DNA of 64,000 nucleotides, from NCBI RefSeq assembly GCF_003610355.1, contig NZ_RAPY01000001.1, positions 434,001-498,000 on the forward strand, given 5' to 3'. The position numbers and the translations under genes are program-made. This stretch comes from Sphingobacterium detergens (GTDB lineage: Bacteria; Bacteroidota; Bacteroidia; Sphingobacteriales; Sphingobacteriaceae). The notes beneath the pieces were generated by a model. The model ran no database searches and was not told the DNA's origin. It worked only from the letters and a program-made list of their open reading frames with translations. Each line of letters opens with the position of its first letter. Within the stretch, counting starts at the first letter, position 1. Below, one piece after another: positions 24,729 to 31,885 of the stretch.

Positions 24729-25100
24729 ATGAATCGAAATAAGGTAATATTAATTGTGGACGATGACAACCGAAATATTTTCGCGCTGGGGCTAACCTTA
24801 AGAGCGAGGGGATATCAGGTCGTTAGTTGTGCCATGGCAAAGGAAGCAATAGAACTATTGGAGGCTGAAAATAATGTTTCATTGGTTTTGATGGACATGA
24901 TGATGCCTGAAATAGATGGGTATGAGGCTATTCGTTTAATTCGCAGTTCTACTGCTATTAAAGATCTTCCGATTATAGCGGTGACAGCACAGGCAATGAG
25001 TGGGGACCGAGAAAAATGCCTCGCAGCGGGGGCACAGGCGTACGTGTCAAAGCCAATTGATGTAGATATACTAATGGTTGAAATAGAACAGTTAATTTAG
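24729..25100 (+). CDS. Single-domain response regulator
   Basis: A 123-residue receiver domain alone: acidic pocket VDDDN (10-14), phosphorylation site Asp56 in MDMMMPEIDG, conserved Thr in VTAQ and Lys in SKPID. It has no output domain, so it would act as a phosphate shuttle or bind a partner, in the manner of CheY. It strongly resembles the third receiver of the preceding hybrid kinase (same MDMMMPE and GDREKC segments). This suggests that one arose from the other. The cheR start follows its stop by 2 bases. Confidence 0.86.
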   Translation: MNRNKVILIVDDDNRNIFALGLTLRARGYQVVSCAMAKEAIELLEAENNVSLVLMDMMMPEIDGYEAIRLIRSSTAIKDLPIIAVTAQAMSGDREKCLAAGAQAYVSKPIDVDILMVEIEQLI

Positions 25101-25102
25101 CC

Positions 25103-25933
25103 ATGTTGGGCCATAATATAATTAAAGATGAGGAGATAGATATTTTACTGGAAGATATCTACCAACGCTATGGCTACGATTTTATACAATATAGTCGGGC
25201 TTCGATCAAAAGAAGGATTAATCGAATCATGACGAATGACCGATTTGCGAGTTTTGCGGAACTCCGGTTTGCGCTAAAAGACGATCCGCAGTTTCTTCAG
25301 CATTTTGTTGAGGAGATTACCGTTAATTTGACTGAAATGTTTAGGGATCCGTTGTTTTTCAAGCAATTGCGTGAGGAGATTTTGCCGCAACTGGGGACCT
25401 ATCCGCTGATCCGGATTTGGATCGCTGGATGCTCAAGTGGAGAGGAGGCTTATTCGCTCGCAATTTTATTGAAGGAGGCCAATCTGCATCATAAATCGTT
25501 GATCTATGCAACGGATATTAATCCGCGGGTATTAGAAATAGCGCGTAATGGAATCTATCCATTAAGTCAGATTAAGTCGTTTTCAGAAAATTATATTGAA
25601 TCCGGTGGGAAGCAGGACTTTTCTAATTATTATACGGCAAATTATGAATGGGCAAAATTTAACCCGGAACTGAAACAAAAAATGATCCTATCGACCCATA
25701 ACTTGGTGTCAGATACCTCGTTTAACAGCTTTCAATTGATACTGTGCCGGAACGTGTTGATTTATTTCAACAAGGATTTACAGGACCGCGTTTTTAAACT
25801 GTTTGATGCAAGTTTGGAAAATTTGGGATATCTTGCATTGGGCAGCAAGGAAACCATAAGGTTCTCCAGTATACAACAGAATTTCACCGCAGTGGGTGAT
25901 CAAAAAATTTGGAAAAAACTTTATTCGTTATAA
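25103..25933 (+). CDS. cheR: CheR-type protein-glutamate methyltransferase
   Basis: A 276-residue SAM-dependent methyltransferase of the CheR family. The N-terminal helical domain (about 1-70) has the CheR pattern YGYDFIQYSRASIKRRI. The catalytic part shows the family motifs: NLTEMFRD, IRIWIAGCSSGEEAYSLA (about 107-124) for SAM, YATDINPRVLEIARNGIY, and FQLILCRNVLIYFN. In chemotaxis it methylates receptors, with CheB reversing the reaction. Here there is no CheB and no chemoreceptor gene. The substrate may instead be the neighbouring kinases, as proposed for CheR-containing sensory operons in non-motile Bacteroidota. Confidence 0.87.
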   Translation: MLGHNIIKDEEIDILLEDIYQRYGYDFIQYSRASIKRRINRIMTNDRFASFAELRFALKDDPQFLQHFVEEITVNLTEMFRDPLFFKQLREEILPQLGTYPLIRIWIAGCSSGEEAYSLAILLKEANLHHKSLIYATDINPRVLEIARNGIYPLSQIKSFSENYIESGGKQDFSNYYTANYEWAKFNPELKQKMILSTHNLVSDTSFNSFQLILCRNVLIYFNKDLQDRVFKLFDASLENLGYLALGSKETIRFSSIQQNFTAVGDQKIWKKLYSL

Positions 25934-26005
25934 TATGGTTCTATTTAGAAATGGTATGACATTCAGACCATAGTAGACCCCTATAAAAGACATAAATTAA
26001 GCTAT

Positions 26006-26368
26006 ATGAGCAAAAGAAAAACTGTACTGATATTTGAAGATGATACGATTATTTTGGAGGTCATAACAGTCGTGCTGACAGATTTGGGGTTTCATGTAGA
26101 AGTCTCCGAGACTTCACACGATATTATTCAAAAGGTAGAAACTACAGAACCTAATCTTATTTTGATGGACAATTGGATCCCAAATATTGGGGGAGTAGAG
26201 GCAACCCGCCTGCTGAAGGCTGATGACCGGTTTAAACATATTCCGGTTATTTATGTGTCCGCCAATAACGATATTGAATCATTAGCCGCCCGCGCAGGAG
26301 CAGATGATTTTCTGTCCAAGCCCTTTGATCTGGATGATCTGGAAGATATTGTTAATAAACATATCTAA
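26006..26368 (+). CDS. Single-domain response regulator
   Basis: A 120-residue receiver without output domain. The acidic pocket FEDD (10-13) and Asp55 in LILMDNWIPNIGG are kept, as are Ser/Thr in YVSANN and Lys in LSKPFD. The sequence around the acceptor (DNWIP instead of DMMMP) differs from the other receivers in the operon, so it likely has another partner. It starts 72 bases after cheR and may be read from the same promoter. A hairpin follows at 26412-26433. Confidence 0.82.
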   Translation: MSKRKTVLIFEDDTIILEVITVVLTDLGFHVEVSETSHDIIQKVETTEPNLILMDNWIPNIGGVEATRLLKADDRFKHIPVIYVSANNDIESLAARAGADDFLSKPFDLDDLEDIVNKHI

Positions 26369-26411
26369 CAAAAATCGTACTATTGATATGTCCTACTGAC
26401 AAACGATTTAT

Positions 26412-26433
26412 AGCCTACAGACCTTTGTAGGCT
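26412..26433 (+). terminator. Hairpin ending signalling operon
   Basis: AGCCTACA (26412-26419) and TGTAGGCT (26426-26433), perfect 8-bp stem, followed by TATTCT. The T-run is weak, so termination efficiency is uncertain. Confidence 0.5.
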
Positions 26434-26473
26434 TATTCTACTGTACCTGGAGAAGTATTATGCCTCCCCAATT

Positions 26474-26556
26474 GCCAAACCTTCTGGTTCGCATCCCAAT
26501 ACAACGGAAAAAGCCTTTCATTTCTGAAAGGCTTTTTCTGCGGAGAGTGAGGGATT
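26474..26556. repeat. Partial duplicate of tRNA-Ser 3' end and terminator
   Basis: 83 bases repeated at 26611-26693 with 4 differences, offset 137. The copy carries the last 16 bases of the serine tRNA (26541-26556) and its terminator hairpin but no anticodon or D arm. It is therefore a dead tRNA fragment, left by unequal exchange or by integration and loss of an element. Confidence 0.8.
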
Positions 26557-26610
26557 TATCGCGTCCCACACCCCCTTGCCATAACCCGCGATGATAAAGT
26601 TCGAACCCCG

Positions 26611-26693
26611 GCCAACCCTTCTGGTTCGCATCCGAATACAACGAAAAAAGCCTTTCATTTCTGAAAGGCTTATTCTGCGGAGAGTGAGGGATT
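26611..26693. repeat. Second copy of duplicated tRNA-Ser 3' region
   Basis: The functional copy of the 83-base direct repeat, overlapping the 3' end of tRNA-Ser from 26678. Between the copies (26557-26610) lies a C-rich stretch that includes a T-loop-like GTTCGAACC, possibly another decayed tRNA piece. Confidence 0.8.
26649..26670 (-). terminator. Terminator of tRNA-Ser
   Basis: AGCCTTTCA (26649-26657) and TGAAAGGCT (26662-26670) with a 4-base loop; on the minus strand TTTTTT follows directly. It lies 7 bases beyond the mature tRNA end. The duplicate copy at 26512-26533 keeps the same hairpin. Confidence 0.85.
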
Positions 26694-26762
26694 CGAACCC
26701 CCGAACCTGTGACAGTTAACGGTTTTCAAGACCGCCGCATTCGACCACTCTGCCAACTCTCC
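26678..26762 (-). tRNA. tRNA-Ser(TGA)
   Basis: An 85-base class II tRNA on the minus strand. Acceptor arms GGAGAGT and ACTCTCC pair, with discriminator G. The anticodon loop CTTGAAA gives TGA, the variable arm is long (TTAACTGTCACAGGTTC region) and the T loop reads GGTTCGAATCC. CCA is not encoded. Decodes UCA serine codons. Confidence 0.93.
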
Positions 26763-26817
26763 GCGACAAAAGTACGAATTTTTGCTCTCCTGCCAAATTT
26801 TATTTTAGAAATACTTC

Positions 26818-27336
26818 TTATTTTGCTTTTATAAACTGGATATCAGCACTAAATTTTACGTCATCACTCACCATCACACCACCTGTTTCAAGAGCTGCAT
26901 TCCAATTAAGTCCAAATTCTGAGCGTTTGATCTTTCCTTCTACGATAAATCCAGCTTTGGTATTTCCCCAAGGGTCTTTCTGAATACCTGCAAATTCCAA
27001 TTCAAAAACGACAGGTCGAGTCACGTCCCGGATAGTCAGATTTCCTTTGATTTCTTCATTCGCTAAGCTTGTTGCTTCAAATGTTATCGCTGGATATTTT
27101 TCTACGTCAAAAAAATCAGCACTTTTTAAGTGTCCATCCCGTTGTTCATTTCGTGTATTGATTGATGCTGTATCGATAGTTACTTTTGCAAGAGCATTAT
27201 CAAAATTATCATCGTCTGTATCAAGATCTATTTTAAAATTGTCAAAGTTTCCTTTAACATTTGTGATCATCATGTGTTTTACTTTGAATTCTATCTCGCT
27301 ATGTGCAGCGTCTAATTCCCATTTTCCTTGTGCCAT
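26818..27336 (-). CDS. YceI-family lipid-binding protein
   Basis: A 172-residue YceI/lipocalin-like barrel protein: opening WELDAAHSEIEFKVKHMMITNVKGNF, then central KSADFFDVEKYPAITFEATS and closing KRSEFGLNWN. Family members bind polyisoprenoid chains. This one has no evident signal peptide (MAQGKWELD), so it is probably cytoplasmic, which is common for Bacteroidota homologs. A TACCTTTG box on the minus strand at 27376-27369 may be its -7 element. It stands alone between two tRNA genes. The physiological role is not clear. Confidence 0.86.
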   Translation of the reverse strand: MAQGKWELDAAHSEIEFKVKHMMITNVKGNFDNFKIDLDTDDDNFDNALAKVTIDTASINTRNEQRDGHLKSADFFDVEKYPAITFEATSLANEEIKGNLTIRDVTRPVVFELEFAGIQKDPWGNTKAGFIVEGKIKRSEFGLNWNAALETGGVMVSDDVKFSADIQFIKAK

Positions 27337-27474
27337 AATTTTTGTATTTTCTTATTTGTTTAATAATACAAAGGTAACAGCAGCTTTTAAATTTTTGTTT
27401 GACCTAGATCAATAAAATAATCTTATTGAAAAGCAATCAGTTATTGAAAAACCGCAAAAAAAAGCATATGATAT

Positions 27475-27505
27475 TTTGGAATTGTTGAACAAATGTCTAC
27501 TTTTG
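27475..27505 (+). promoter_or_regulatory. Promoter of tRNA-Arg
   Basis: TTTG (27475-27478), exactly 19 bases, then TACTTTTG (27498-27505): the best match in the window to the Bacteroidota -33/-7 consensus. The tRNA begins 17 bases further on. Confidence 0.75.
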
Positions 27506-27521
27506 CATTACCGAAAACGAC

Positions 27522-27595
27522 GCGCCAATAGCTCAGCTGGATAGAGCATCGGTTTTCTAAACCGACGGTCTCAGGTTCGAATCCTGATTGGCGTA
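27522..27595 (+). tRNA. tRNA-Arg(TCT)
   Basis: A 74-base cloverleaf: acceptor GCGCCAA against TTGGCGT (one G-T pair), D arm GCTCAGCTGGATAGAGC, anticodon loop TTTCTAA giving TCT, T arm CAGGTTCGAATCCTG, discriminator A. CCA is not encoded. It decodes AGA arginine codons. A terminator follows. Confidence 0.93.
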
Positions 27596-27608
27596 CAAAA
27601 TTGTAAAG

Positions 27609-27641
27609 AGGTTCTTAATAATTATATTAAGGACCTTTTTT
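27609..27641 (+). terminator. Terminator of tRNA-Arg
   Basis: AGGTTCTTAAT (27609-27619) with ATTAAGGACCT (27626-27636), an 11-bp stem with one G-T pair, then TTTTT. Confidence 0.85.
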
Positions 27642-27866
27642 ACTTATTAGCAATTTGTAGCCATGCTAGATGAATCTTTCCTAACCTAGGATCTGAACAG
27701 GTGTTGTTTTCCTTTTGAAGTTATCTCCTTTATTAAAACACGCACTGTTTTTAGCGGAACTATGCAGCCTGAGGGTAAATTTATCCACAATTTAAGTTTA
27801 GTCATGCTATCGTTAAGCATCTGTTTTTTTGTATCTTTAGTCGACATTGAATTATATTGATTTTGG

Positions 27867-27910
27867 CTTATCATTACTGATCTGAACGATCTGTAGGGCC
27901 TAATGATAAG
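27867..27910 (+). other. Leader hairpin before alkyltransferase-like gene
   Basis: CTTATCATTA (27867-27876) and TAATGATAAG (27901-27910) are perfect 10-bp arms. The structure lies 27 bases before the alkyltransferase-like start and could be an operator or a leader stem. The rest of 27642-27937 shows no gene that I can support. Confidence 0.4.
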
Positions 27911-27937
27911 TTGAGTTAGGGATCTAATAGATACAAT

Positions 27938-28234
27938 ATGGATGAAACATTTAAACAGCAAGTGTATGAATTGGCGAGATTAATTCCAAAAGGGCGAGTT
28001 TCAACATATGGCGCAATTGCTAAAGCGCTGGGTTATCCAAATCATTCCCGCCATGTTGGAAAAGCAATGGGAGGATGTCCCAAAGATGTGCCTGCGCATC
28101 GGGTGATTTCAAGTGGCGGAGTACTGTCGGTTCCTGAGTTTCAGTCTAAACTCGAAAACGAAGGCGTTGGAATAAATAATCTCAGGATCAAGGATTTTAA
28201 AAAGATATTTTGGAATCCGATGGATGAAATTTAA
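27938..28234 (+). CDS. Alkyltransferase-like (ATL) DNA-repair protein
   Basis: A 98-residue protein with the DNA-binding domain of O6-methylguanine methyltransferases: PKGRVSTYGAIAKALGYPNHSRHVGKAMGGCP and the active-site region VPAHRVISSGG. The catalytic Cys of the PCHR motif is Ala53 here, so it cannot accept an alkyl group. ATL proteins of this kind bind alkylated guanine and hand the lesion to nucleotide excision repair. The short length without the N-terminal domain also fits ATL. The DUF1697 gene follows after 14 bases, so the two may form an operon. Confidence 0.88.
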   Translation: MDETFKQQVYELARLIPKGRVSTYGAIAKALGYPNHSRHVGKAMGGCPKDVPAHRVISSGGVLSVPEFQSKLENEGVGINNLRIKDFKKIFWNPMDEI

Positions 28235-28248
28235 TAAATCGATAAAAG

Positions 28249-28776
28249 ATGAAATACTGCGCGTTTTTACGAGGGGTAAATGTAAAGGGAACCAACATGA
28301 AGATGGTCGATGTATGCCAGGTATTTAAAGATGCTGGGATGGATCATGTGAGTTCGGTGTTGGCTTCCGGAAATATTGTTTTTTCTTCGGATAGGTCCGC
28401 GGAAGAACTTAAAATAGTTCTGGAAGCAGCGATGTCCAGTTATTTTTCCTATGAAGCCTTCCTTTTCATTAAGTCGCAGGAAGAAACGAGTTTATTCTGG
28501 AGTAACATTCCCTTTGAAAAACATCCTGATTTTCATATTTATGGTTTTGTAGGTTTACATGGGATAGAAGAAGTTCTCCTAGATGAATTTAATAAAAGTA
28601 CCAAAGCCGATAATGAAAAAGCGGAAGTGATCAATGGACTGTTTTACTGGCAGGTCCCCAAAGGAAATACATTGGATTCAACATTCGGAAAAGTATTGGG
28701 TAAGAAAAGTCTGAAAGATAAGTTCACAAGCAGGAATGTGAATACATTTGAGAAAATTTTGAAGATCATGCATTAA
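28249..28776 (+). CDS. DUF1697 family protein
   Basis: A 175-residue protein with the hallmark start YCAFLRGVNVKGTNMKMVD, then FKDAGMDHVSSVLASGNIVFSS and the C-terminal SRNVNTFEKIL: the DUF1697 family. Its structure is known to be alpha/beta, but no reaction is established. No signal peptide or membrane helix is seen, so it is cytoplasmic. It follows the ATL gene by 14 bases. A strong bidirectional terminator lies between it and the convergent aldo/keto reductase gene. Confidence 0.85.
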   Translation: MKYCAFLRGVNVKGTNMKMVDVCQVFKDAGMDHVSSVLASGNIVFSSDRSAEELKIVLEAAMSSYFSYEAFLFIKSQEETSLFWSNIPFEKHPDFHIYGFVGLHGIEEVLLDEFNKSTKADNEKAEVINGLFYWQVPKGNTLDSTFGKVLGKKSLKDKFTSRNVNTFEKILKIMH

Positions 28777-28810
28777 ATCAATGTGTGTTGATTTAATGGA
28801 ATTATATGTA

Positions 28811-28850
28811 AAAAGCGTATTGATTACCTCAAGATAATCAATACGCTTTT
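28811..28850. terminator. Bidirectional terminator
   Basis: AAAAGCGTATTGATTA (28811-28826) and TAATCAATACGCTTTT (28835-28850) are perfect 16-bp arms between two convergent genes. T runs lie at both ends. Confidence 0.9.
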
Positions 28851-28878
28851 ATGTTAATGAAGTAATCTATACTTTGAT

Positions 28879-29916
28879 CTAACCTTTATTAATCTCCGCA
28901 GATTGAGCCCATATATTGATATGTCCATCTTTTGCATACAGATCAATCTCATGAATTTCTTCTGGACTAAATGATAGGTTTTTGAGCGATCCTACACAAT
29001 CGATGACCTGTTGCGGCTTGGATGCGCCGATCAGTGCCGAAGTCACTTGCTGCTTGCGAAAGACCCAAGCGATGGCCATTTGGGCCAAAGACTGCCCCCT
29101 GCGTTGTGCAATCGCATGAAGTGCCTGGATATTCTGTCTGTTTTCCTCACTTAAGAACTTGGTCTGCAACGATTTTGATTGTGATGCCCTGCTATCCTCT
29201 GGGATATGATGTAAATATTTGTCCGTTAGCATGCCCTGGGCGAGTGGCGAAAAAACAATAGAGCCAATACCGATTTCATCCAGTGTGTCCAATAGCCCAT
29301 CTGTCTCAACCCATCGGTTTAACATAGAATAGCTGGGCTGATGGATTATAAACGGTGTTCCTAAGGATTTCAATATTGCGTAAGCCTCTTTGGTACGTTG
29401 CGAATTATAAGACGAAATGCCAATATAAAGGGCTTTTCCACTCCGTACAAGTTGATCCAACGCCATCATGGTTTCTTCTAATGGTGTGTTTGGGTCAAAG
29501 CGATGTGAATAGAAAATGTCAACATAATCTGTACCTAGACGTTTTAAAGATTGATCGCAGCTGGAAATAATATACTTTCTGCTGCCCCATTCGCCATAAG
29601 GACCATCCCACATGTGGTACCCCGCCTTCGACGAAATAATCAATTCATCCCGGTGGCCAGCGAACTGTTGTTTAAGAATCTGTCCGAATGCAGTTTCTGC
29701 ACTTCCTGGAGGCGGACCATAATTATTGGCAAGGTCAAAATGCGTGATTCCAAGATCAAAGGCTGTCGTACAGATATCAACTTTGGTTTGGTGGGCTGTA
29801 TCGTTTCCAAAGTTGTGCCATAGACCTAAAGAAATAGCTGGTAACTGAAGACCGGATTTACCACAACGATTGTATATCATCTGTTGGTAGCGATCAGGGT
29901 TTGGGATATACTGCAT
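28879..29916 (-). CDS. Aldo/keto reductase, YghZ/MgrA type
   Basis: A 345-residue NADPH-dependent aldo/keto reductase of the L-glyceraldehyde 3-phosphate reductase subgroup. The catalytic tetrad is visible: Asp in HFDLANNYG, Tyr in the same segment, Lys in ISSKAGYHMW, His in FYSHRFD. The subgroup signature NNYGPPPGSAE and SPLAQGMLTDKYL are present, as is the C-terminal cofactor segment SALIGASKPQQVID. In E. coli the homolog detoxifies methylglyoxal. It is a single gene, apart from a terminator shared with the convergent DUF1697 gene. Confidence 0.86.
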   Translation of the reverse strand: MQYIPNPDRYQQMIYNRCGKSGLQLPAISLGLWHNFGNDTAHQTKVDICTTAFDLGITHFDLANNYGPPPGSAETAFGQILKQQFAGHRDELIISSKAGYHMWDGPYGEWGSRKYIISSCDQSLKRLGTDYVDIFYSHRFDPNTPLEETMMALDQLVRSGKALYIGISSYNSQRTKEAYAILKSLGTPFIIHQPSYSMLNRWVETDGLLDTLDEIGIGSIVFSPLAQGMLTDKYLHHIPEDSRASQSKSLQTKFLSEENRQNIQALHAIAQRRGQSLAQMAIAWVFRKQQVTSALIGASKPQQVIDCVGSLKNLSFSPEEIHEIDLYAKDGHINIWAQSAEINKG

Positions 29917-30023
29917 AAATTTGAATTGTTATAATCCAAATATAATAATAAACGGATTTCCTCGAATTGAAATTTAGTGTATTTTTATACGAAATTTTGA
30001 ATAAGTTGATCCTGTTAAAAAAT

Positions 30024-30665
30024 ATGAAGAAAATCACACTGATTATAGGCCTGTTGTTCATCTGCATGAGTAACAGTAATGCCCAGTCAAAGCGGCTGTT
30101 ATTTAAAACCGCATTTGGAGAATTTAAGGTGGTGCTCTATGATTTTACGCCAAATCATCGGGATCTGATCTTAAAGTCCATAAAGGATACTGTCTACCAA
30201 GGCGCATTGTTTAATCGCATTATTGAAAATTTTGTGGTACAAGGTGGTGAGCACGATATAGATATCGAAAGGAGAGAGGCGGTAGATCCCCAGCACCGTA
30301 AACCCCGTTTGGCTGCGGAATTCGACCAACGTGCTTTTCACAAAATAGGTGCATTGGGGGCGGGACGTGATGGTAACCCTGAAAAGGCGTCTTTCCTAAA
30401 TCAAATCTATTTTGTCGTTGGAAAGAAGGTCAGTTCTGCTGATCTCGATAGTCTGGAAATAAAAAAGGGTATAAAATACAGTAAAAAACAGCGCAAGGAA
30501 TATTTAGCTCACGGTGGACAACCTAGGCTTGATCATGATTTTACAGTCTTTGGCGAAATATATCAGGGTCTTGATGTGATCTTGAAGATTAGCCAGGTGA
30601 AAACAGATCAACAGGACTTCCCTTTAGAAAAAGTTCCTTTTAGCATCGTGGAGATCAAAGAATAA
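30024..30665 (+). CDS. Secreted cyclophilin-type peptidyl-prolyl isomerase
   Basis: From the ATG at 30024 the protein has 213 residues with a signal peptide (MKKITLIIGLLFICMSNSNA, then QSK). A longer frame opens at 29967 but adds a non-signal stretch. The cyclophilin fold is visible in TAFGEFKVVLYDFTPNH, YQGALFNRIIENFVVQGGEHD and HDFTVFGEIYQGLDVILKI, with a lineage-specific insertion (SLEIKKGIKYSKKQRKEYL) in the middle. It would catalyse proline isomerisation in the periplasm. It is a single gene with a terminator overlapping its stop codon. Confidence 0.85.
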   Translation: MKKITLIIGLLFICMSNSNAQSKRLLFKTAFGEFKVVLYDFTPNHRDLILKSIKDTVYQGALFNRIIENFVVQGGEHDIDIERREAVDPQHRKPRLAAEFDQRAFHKIGALGAGRDGNPEKASFLNQIYFVVGKKVSSADLDSLEIKKGIKYSKKQRKEYLAHGGQPRLDHDFTVFGEIYQGLDVILKISQVKTDQQDFPLEKVPFSIVEIKE

Positions 30666-30687
30666 AACCATCTTTTAAGATGGTTTT
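30664..30687 (+). terminator. Terminator of peptidyl-prolyl isomerase gene
   Basis: AAAACCATCTT (30664-30674) and AAGATGGTTTT (30677-30687), perfect 11-bp arms beginning inside the TAA stop codon. The tail is T-rich. Confidence 0.75.
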
Positions 30688-30725
30688 ATTCTTATAGGAG
30701 GAAGCTATTTTTTATATACCTTCCG

Positions 30726-31361
30726 TTATTTGTTGTGTTGTTCAAACTCTTCTTTTAATTTTTCGTAACGTTCTTTCCATTCGTTAGGAAGTTTGTTGGG
30801 GATATTTTTCAGGCTTTTCAGCTGAAAAGCAAATACACAGGCAGCAAAGCCAGCGGTACTAATTGCCATCCCAGTCCATATTACCAGAGATAACCCGGCA
30901 AAAAGTGGGTTCCAAAGTAAAATAAAACTAAAAATAATACCTAATAACGCAAATAATGTAATCCAGCCCCAAGATTTACTGCCATAGTTTTTGAGATCAA
31001 AGGAGAAGGACACCAATTGAAAAGACCTAAACAAAGCATAAAATCCGACAATAAAAGTCAAAGTTCCTGCAGATAACAGGGGATTGGTCATCAATAAAAT
31101 TCCAAATAAGGTGTAAAGGATACCACCGGTAAGGTACCAGCCCCAACCGTCAACCTCATTTTTGTTTTGTAAGGCAAAAATAATTTCTAGTATCCCCGAA
31201 ACAATGAATGACCAGGAAAACAACATACTCAATGCGAGAAAGGATGCGACCGGCGTGGATATCGTATAGAAACCCAATAAAATCAAAAGAATTCCAATGA
31301 TAAGCGGAATATACCAATGTTTAATGGAGGATCTGATTGTTTTTAAAAATGAATTTGCCAT
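30726..31361 (-). CDS. HdeD-family membrane protein (DUF308)
   Basis: From the ATG at 31361 the protein has 211 residues with six predicted membrane helices in three paired DUF308 units: YIPLIIGILLILLGFYTI, FSWSFIVSGILEIIFAL, GWYLTGGILYTLFGILLM, ALFRSFQLVSFSF, ITLFALLGIIFSFILL and GMAISTAGFAACVFAF. The C-terminus is charged and likely cytoplasmic (NEWKERYEKLKEEFEQH). HdeD is linked to acid resistance in E. coli, but most homologs have no tested function. A longer frame starts at 31439 and adds 26 residues without helix character. Confidence 0.83.
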   Translation of the reverse strand: MANSFLKTIRSSIKHWYIPLIIGILLILLGFYTISTPVASFLALSMLFSWSFIVSGILEIIFALQNKNEVDGWGWYLTGGILYTLFGILLMTNPLLSAGTLTFIVGFYALFRSFQLVSFSFDLKNYGSKSWGWITLFALLGIIFSFILLWNPLFAGLSLVIWTGMAISTAGFAACVFAFQLKSLKNIPNKLPNEWKERYEKLKEEFEQHNK

Positions 31362-31439
31362 AATAGTGTTGTTAAATTTAAATCTTTCCGGATTCTTTAA
31401 AAATAGTGTAAGATGCTTATACAATATTGACTTCAGCAT

Positions 31440-31824
31440 TTGCAGACTTCAATCCCACTGCAAATTTAGAAATGGAAGTGCCTATGGTATAGATTATTCG
31501 TGTCAACTCGCCAATTGGTTCAAATACTTTTTTCAATTACATGCTACTTCTTATCAGCAAACGCTTTGTTGTATATGGACACATTATGCTGTGGGTAGGC
31601 CTCGTCGTATTTAATAGTATATGAGTGTTAACAGTTACATTAAACTTTTGTTTCGGACAAGCTCATATTTCTTGTTTTTTTGAATTTGTAAATCATTTTA
31701 AAATCATGGATTCGAAGCTAATGGGCGGCGTCAATTTATTGACGGACAGGCAGGATGTCGTAGGCGAACTTGCTGTCGCAATTCAAAATCAACAGGTGTG
31801 AGGTGGAAAAAAGATAAAAAAAGA
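31440..31824. other. Intergenic region, possible tiny ORF
   Basis: No confident gene. A 31-codon plus-strand frame (31706-31801, beginning MDSKLMGGVNLL) has ordinary composition but no clear promoter or ribosome site; I do not call it. The remainder is AT-rich without repeats. Confidence 0.3.
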
Positions 31825-31852
31825 GTCCTCCAAGCATATTCGCTTGGAGGAC
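31825..31852 (-). terminator. Terminator of aldo/keto reductase gene
   Basis: GTCCTCCAAGC (31825-31835) and GCTTGGAGGAC (31842-31852), perfect 11-bp arms. On the minus strand CTTTTTTTATC follows. Confidence 0.9.
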
Positions 31853-31885
31853 CCTTTCTATGTGATTTGGAATACTATCGATGAT

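Noticed and set aside
26557..26610. Second full tRNA between the duplicated repeats
   Set aside because: Only a T-loop-like piece is present; no acceptor or anticodon stem can be built.
26438..26641. 67-codon minus-strand reading frame
   Set aside because: It lies across the duplicated tRNA-Ser fragment and its terminator hairpin; such frames arise by chance around tRNA genes.
27686..27961. 91-codon minus-strand reading frame before the ATL gene
   Set aside because: It overlaps the ATL start and the leader hairpin, has no family resemblance and no clear promoter on that strand.
31706..31801. 31-codon ORF starting MDSKLMGGVNLL
   Set aside because: Length and composition are compatible with chance. 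No promoter, ribosome site or context supports it.
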